Below are positions 60,115-64,000 of a stretch of 64,000 nt of DNA, in pieces. The notes beneath the pieces were generated by a model. It had not been told where the DNA came from and ran no database searches. It was given only the letters and a program-made list of their open reading frames with translations. The DNA is from Coniella vitis (taxonomy: Eukaryota > Ascomycota > Sordariomycetes > Diaporthales > Schizoparmaceae). Within the stretch, counting starts at the first letter, position 1; each line of letters begins with the position of its first letter. Location: the NCBI GenBank assembly GCA_011317545.1, contig WUJK01000014.1:62001-126000 (forward strand). The letters are read 5' to 3'. The translations under genes and the position numbers were made by a program.

Positions 60115-60669
60115 TTGTGTATTCCGCATTTCGTCAATCTTTCTATTTCTGCACGAATCTGGGTCCTGTGGCTGGGAGGCAAATTCAGCTTGGAACAGCA
60201 AAAACGGCTCGTTAGTGATTACGCAGATGCCTCATTCGCAGACGATATTCACACACGCAAATCGACGGCGGGATACGTGGTCTTCATTAGCAACGCACCT
60301 GTGCTTTGGAAGTCAAAACGCCAGGGACTGGTTACGCTGTCAACTACAGAGGCAGAGTTCGTGAATTTGACGCCAACAGGGCACGCCGTGATGTGGATCG
60401 CGAAGGCAATGAGCGAAGTTGGCATAAATCAGGATACACCGTTGGTGCTGTTCACAGACAGTGCCAACGCCAGATCAGTGGTTCTAAACAAACACAACTC
60501 CGCCAGGACCAGATACTTGGACATACGCTTCAAGTGGACAATACAGCAGACCACGAAGAGCTGCTTTGAGATCAAGCACGTCGGAACGAACGCTATGGTG
60601 GCAGACGGGCTGACCAAGCCACTGGGCAAAGCACAAGCAAGAGGCCTCCGTGAAAGGCTCTCGGCTTGA
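60115..60669 (+). mobile_element. Ty1/copia RNase H and pol C-terminus relic
   Basis: A 184-codon frame carries the RNase H end of a copia polyprotein. Readable blocks are VSDYADASFADDIHTRKSTA, GYVVFISNAPVLWKSKRQG, LVTLSTTEAEFVNLTPTGHA and MWIAKAMSEVG, then FEIKHVGTNAMVADGLTKPL. These correspond to the canonical DADWAGD..TRKSTSGY, W.SK.Q..V.LSSTEAE and IADGLTKPL blocks. The frame ends in a stop at 60669. Upstream reverse transcriptase and integrase parts are not readable, and no matching LTR pair was identified, so the element is truncated. Confidence 0.85.
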
Positions 60670-62231
60670 CAGTGATTATATAAGGAATGGAGAAATTGGG
60701 AGGTTCTGATCAAAAGCAGCTGAAAACGCCAAAAACGCAATAAAAACCTGTAACGACGTTACGAAGATTGATTACGTAACATAGCCGCTTACTCCCAAAT
60801 CAACGCTTCTTCACCCAATAATTTCTCATCTCTACATCTATCGTTCCTTGTCGCAACTCTGGAACTGCGGTCCACAACTCATACTACTTCTACCTTTACG
60901 ATCCAGTCCGGCACTTTCGTGGAATCGTTGTGCCAACGATGACGAATTCCCAGGATTGAATCCTGCAAGCTGTCGCTGATCTCTACAAAGATGAAGAGAG
61001 GCAGGCAAGGCTCCAAGAGGTCAAGGAGTGTTTTGGAAAAGTGTGCCTATCACCTTGGGCTCGGAATTGGGCTGGGGAGCTTTCTTGTTGTTGGTCTTGT
61101 TTGCTAGTGAGCGGGAAAAACTTGCCCAAGTGTCGATTTAGACTGGCAGAGTGACAATTCCCTTTTCTACGCCAGGGCTTCTTCCACTATCTGAACTGTG
61201 TAGAGTATCATGCTGTCAATCTAGGACAGGACTCCCCAATTCTCGACAAAGTTGCCACTTGCGGCGGCTTCCCATGCACCATGCGCCCGCAAAAAAGAGC
61301 CTCTGTTGTGTTTCCAGGACGCGGGAGTGCTAGAGACGGACCAAACAATCACAGTCCACACCTACCTCTTCGATCTGAAGGCTATACGTCAAAGCTCTCA
61401 GCAGCTGTCAGGTCAGCGCGTGCGATGACTCGCGAAGAAGGACACCAGGAGCTAAAGGACAAGAAAGACGCCTCGACCAGGCCGCCGAAAAACGAGGTCT
61501 TCATTAAAGGATCTGAAGAGATTGTCGGCTATTAGGACGAGATGGTTGACTCATGTGCTCCAACATTGCTGATAGGAGCAGTCAGTTGGCCTGTCTGTAA
61601 TGGAAGTGCCTAAAGCTGCCCTTCGACCGACCTCAGTATGGAGACAGACGCGGACCAGATCTCTGAACGAAGCCGCCTGTTGCGTTTATCCTTCCTGCTC
61701 TTTGGTCAGGCTCGCTCCCGTGTACGTCCTGGGCTATCTCCAATTGCAATGGCTCAGTATCACTCAAATCTTGCTCCTCCTCGCAAACAGTAAGTCTGAG
61801 TCTTTTTCCAAATTCGACAAGTTCCACCACACCCTCCACCCTTGGGCGATAATGGTCTCATCTGTGAAACCGGTCTTGTTTTCAACGATACTCGACGATG
61901 CCATCTTGCCGTACTTTACATGCCTTACTAACCTTTGAGTGTCTTCTTATAGTCTCGTTCCCCCGATCCTGCCGGTGCTCGCAGCAGCCCAGCGGCGTTG
62001 TCGAGGGTTTTCTTTTTTTCCCTAAAAAAAGGAAGCATCCCACACTCGGGCGGTACAAAAGGACACATTGCAGGTTCTCTACTACCGCTTGGACATGGAC
62101 GAGTTCGCCAAGCCCGGCCCACGATCAACAGTCAGGGCCACTGTAAACATCTTTGTCAACCGCAGCAGTGAATCCTCTCGCCTTTTTGGGGCGTGACCGG
62201 GACTGCTTGTCTTGAAGGGCTATACGCCAAG
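60670..62231. other. Retroelement 3' flank and relic spacer
   Basis: Just after the copia stop is a purine-rich stretch (GGAGAAATTGGGAGG) that could be a polypurine tract, then a TGTAACGACGTTACG palindrome near 60750, possible LTR material. The rest has short frames only. Confidence 0.35.
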
Positions 62232-62385
62232 GTTGTGGAGCGTCGGGGAGTCATATACAACAGGTAACTTGTGCGATGGAAGGGGATATACAGCAAAAGA
62301 CGACCAATGGCTTGGAGTTTAATGATTCGAAGCACTGCAGAGAGTTGAATGCTGAGATAACGAGAGGGATGCTCGTAAACTGATG
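62232..62385 (+). mobile_element. Second chromodomain relic
   Basis: Broken frames read VVERRGVIYNR, then VRWKGYTAKDDQWLGV, then FNDSKHCRELNAEITRG. This is the same chromodomain as at 51991-52170 (shared VRWKGYTAKDD.WL and HC.EL) but with at least two frame breaks. It marks a second dead chromovirus tail on the same strand, about 10.2 kb downstream. Confidence 0.6.
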
Positions 62386-63226
62386 GTTGCAAATAAACGA
62401 TTGCTGTCAATGGGGAACCAAGCTCCTGTGTTGACCGGACTTTGTATGGGTTTTGCTATTGTTTACCGCGAAGGTGATGATGAGGATATCGCCGCTTTTT
62501 TCGAGTGCTCGGCATGATGCTGTGGCCATGTGGCTAGGGTCATGCTGCACAGCGCAGCGGCTATGACCAGCGAGGTCCTTCAGAACATCATTGGCGTTAG
62601 CATCTGGGCTGTATTGAGGAGAAGGTTATGATTGAAAGGCGGGCAAAGCAAAGTACCTGGCTTCCCTAACGGCGGATTAGAGAGTGACCCGCCACAGGCT
62701 GGGACAATGGCAAAAAGTGCGACGGAATGCGCCGACATACTATCAAAAGTATAGAGAGAGTTCTTTTTATATTCCACGGTGTGCAGTGTTGCTCTTTTTG
62801 TATCTTGTCTTTTGTCCTTGGACACTGGTTGAGGGAGGTTTGCGTGGATTGGGGGTGCACTGGTGTGTGGAATGGATCCACGGGATTTTTATTTATTTAT
62901 TTACTTTTTTTGGACGACTGAGTTGGTTAGTTGCCATGACGAGATGGAATGTAACATATGGTTGAATCTCGCTCGAATGTTACTATAGCGGCGCTGTACC
63001 TTGAACGGACCTGTGCCACAGCCAGACTCGAGTTCTTCCCACACATATCATAACAACTAGAGTTACTTGGTATTTCCATATTTAATTTCATTACAAGCCC
63101 GATATATATCTGCCTTCTATCCGATATACCCAATACAAGAAGCCGTGGATTTTACAAGTACCCTCTATTCCGTCTCTTTCTTCCTTTTTTTAAACACATC
63201 ATCATCATCACACATCACATCATGAT
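62386..63226. other. 3' flank of kynureninase gene
   Basis: No gene seen. ATC/ATCA-type short repeats lie near 63198-63222, immediately before the kynureninase stop codon. Confidence 0.5.
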
Positions 63227-64000
63227 CTAGCAGGCCGGTATGCCGACCGCCTCCCGCAGAGCCTGCATAAACCTCCACACGTCCTCGAAGCTGTTGTACA
63301 TGGGCACAGGCGCGACACGAATGACATCGGGCTTGCGCTTATCGCAGATGATGCCGCGCTCGGCAAACAGATCCTGCACCCTGTCCAGCAGCCCCTCCCT
63401 CAGCAGCACACTCAGCTGGGCGCCGCGCTCTGCTGGGTTGGCAGGCGTGACGATGGTGAATGCGGGTTTCTGGCTGTCGTCTGGCTGCTGCTCGTCCGCC
63501 AGGATACGGTGCAGCATATTCTCGGCGTAGGCCGTCAAGACGAGACTCTTGTTGCGCAGGTTCTGGAAGCCAGCACGCTCAAACATCTCCAACGAGCCGC
63601 TGAGCGCAGACAGGTCGAGCGCAGAGGGGTTCCCGGCTTGGAAGCCGCCCGCGCCAGGGGTGGGCTGGAACTGCTTGGCCATGAGGAAGCGCACGCTCTT
63701 GTCGCCGCCGTACCAGCCGCTCAGCCGCGGGCGGAACACAGGCCTGGGCTCTTCTTGTTGGGGGTCGCCAGCGGCCGAGGACGAAGAAGGCGGCGTCGTC
63801 CACTCGACCTTGCCGTGGCGCTCGTGCACAAAGGCACCGGCGATGGCGCCGGGCCCGGCGTTGATGTACTTGTAGGTGCACCACATGGCAAAGTCCACAT
63901 TCCAGTCGTGCAGCTTCAGGTCGACGTTGCCGGCGGCGTGGGCGAGGTCCCAGCCGACGACGATGCCGCGGTCCTGCGCGTACTTGGTGATGGTGGGGAT
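63227..64000 (-). CDS. Kynureninase, C-terminal part (cut by window end)
   Basis: The last 257 residues and the stop are visible; the 5' part lies beyond base 64000. GIVVGWDLAHAAGNVDLKLH contains the PLP-ring Asp in the DLAHA motif. NVDFAMWCTYKYINAGPGAI has the Schiff-base Lys in the S/T-Y-K-Y-x-N-x-G-P-G block. RLSGWYGGD and GAGGFQAGNPSALDLSAL are the usual substrate-site blocks, and GIICDKRKPDVIRVAP is the C-terminal domain signature. The enzyme cleaves L-kynurenine or 3-hydroxykynurenine to anthranilate or 3-hydroxyanthranilate plus alanine, in tryptophan breakdown and NAD synthesis (BNA5 step). A short Ser/Pro insert (TTPPSSSSAAGDPQQEEP) before the RLSGW block looks lineage-specific. A second, cluster-type kynureninase cannot be excluded. 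Confidence 0.93.
   Translation of the reverse strand: MPTITKYAQDRGIVVGWDLAHAAGNVDLKLHDWNVDFAMWCTYKYINAGPGAIAGAFVHERHGKVEWTTPPSSSSAAGDPQQEEPRPVFRPRLSGWYGGDKSVRFLMAKQFQPTPGAGGFQAGNPSALDLSALSGSLEMFERAGFQNLRNKSLVLTAYAENMLHRILADEQQPDDSQKPAFTIVTPANPAERGAQLSVLLREGLLDRVQDLFAERGIICDKRKPDVIRVAPVPMYNSFEDVWRFMQALREAVGIPAC

Noticed and set aside
46459..63226. Starship-type giant transposon
   Set aside because: No DUF3435 tyrosine recombinase captain or other cargo hallmark was recognised. The content is relics and retroelement pieces only.

Overview
The window reads as nuclear DNA of a filamentous ascomycete (Pezizomycotina, probably Sordariomycetes; this placement is inferred from protein style). Supporting signs are short introns of 54-340 nt with GTAAGT-type donors and CTAAC/CTGAC branch sites, a Zn2Cys6 regulator, DUF3405 and UstS/AsaB-type proteins, and AT-rich repeat blocks whose copies differ by C-to-T and G-to-A changes, as expected from repeat-induced point mutation (RIP).

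Layout. 1-3.6 kb is an AT-rich, stop-riddled repeat block built around nested inverted repeats and a direct repeat. 3.6-8.2 kb holds a frame-broken hypothetical gene and an amidohydrolase relic. 8.3-20.4 kb is a normal gene stretch: a secreted Ser/Thr-rich protein with four Cys-rich modules, the WD40 ribosome-assembly protein Rrb1, an O-fucosyltransferase-like membrane protein and a DUF3405 membrane protein. 20.4-24.2 kb is gene-free and ends in AT-rich microsatellites. 24.2-46.5 kb carries a DUF1338 (2-oxoadipate dioxygenase/decarboxylase-like) enzyme, then FAD monooxygenase, old yellow enzyme, AsaB/NvfI-type oxygenase, CE1 esterase, UstS-like GST, Zn2Cys6 regulator, HSL-type hydrolase and an acidic hypothetical protein. 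46.5-63.2 kb is a gene graveyard: coding-like frames with premature stops and frame changes, introns that still look spliceable, two chromodomain relics of chromovirus type and a Ty1/copia RNase H relic. The window ends inside a kynureninase gene on the minus strand.

How the genes may work together. The 27.5-44.5 kb genes are mostly oxidoreductases, hydrolases and a conjugating enzyme around one pathway-type regulator, with no PKS, NRPS or terpene synthase in view. They could be a catabolic or tailoring cluster; this is inference from gene content only.

Exon joins for seven multi-exon genes were worked out by hand and keep the frame (the secreted Ser-rich protein, DUF3405, DUF1338, FAD monooxygenase, AsaB-like, regulator, HSL-type hydrolase). 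All family names come from recognising motifs by eye; no database search was run.
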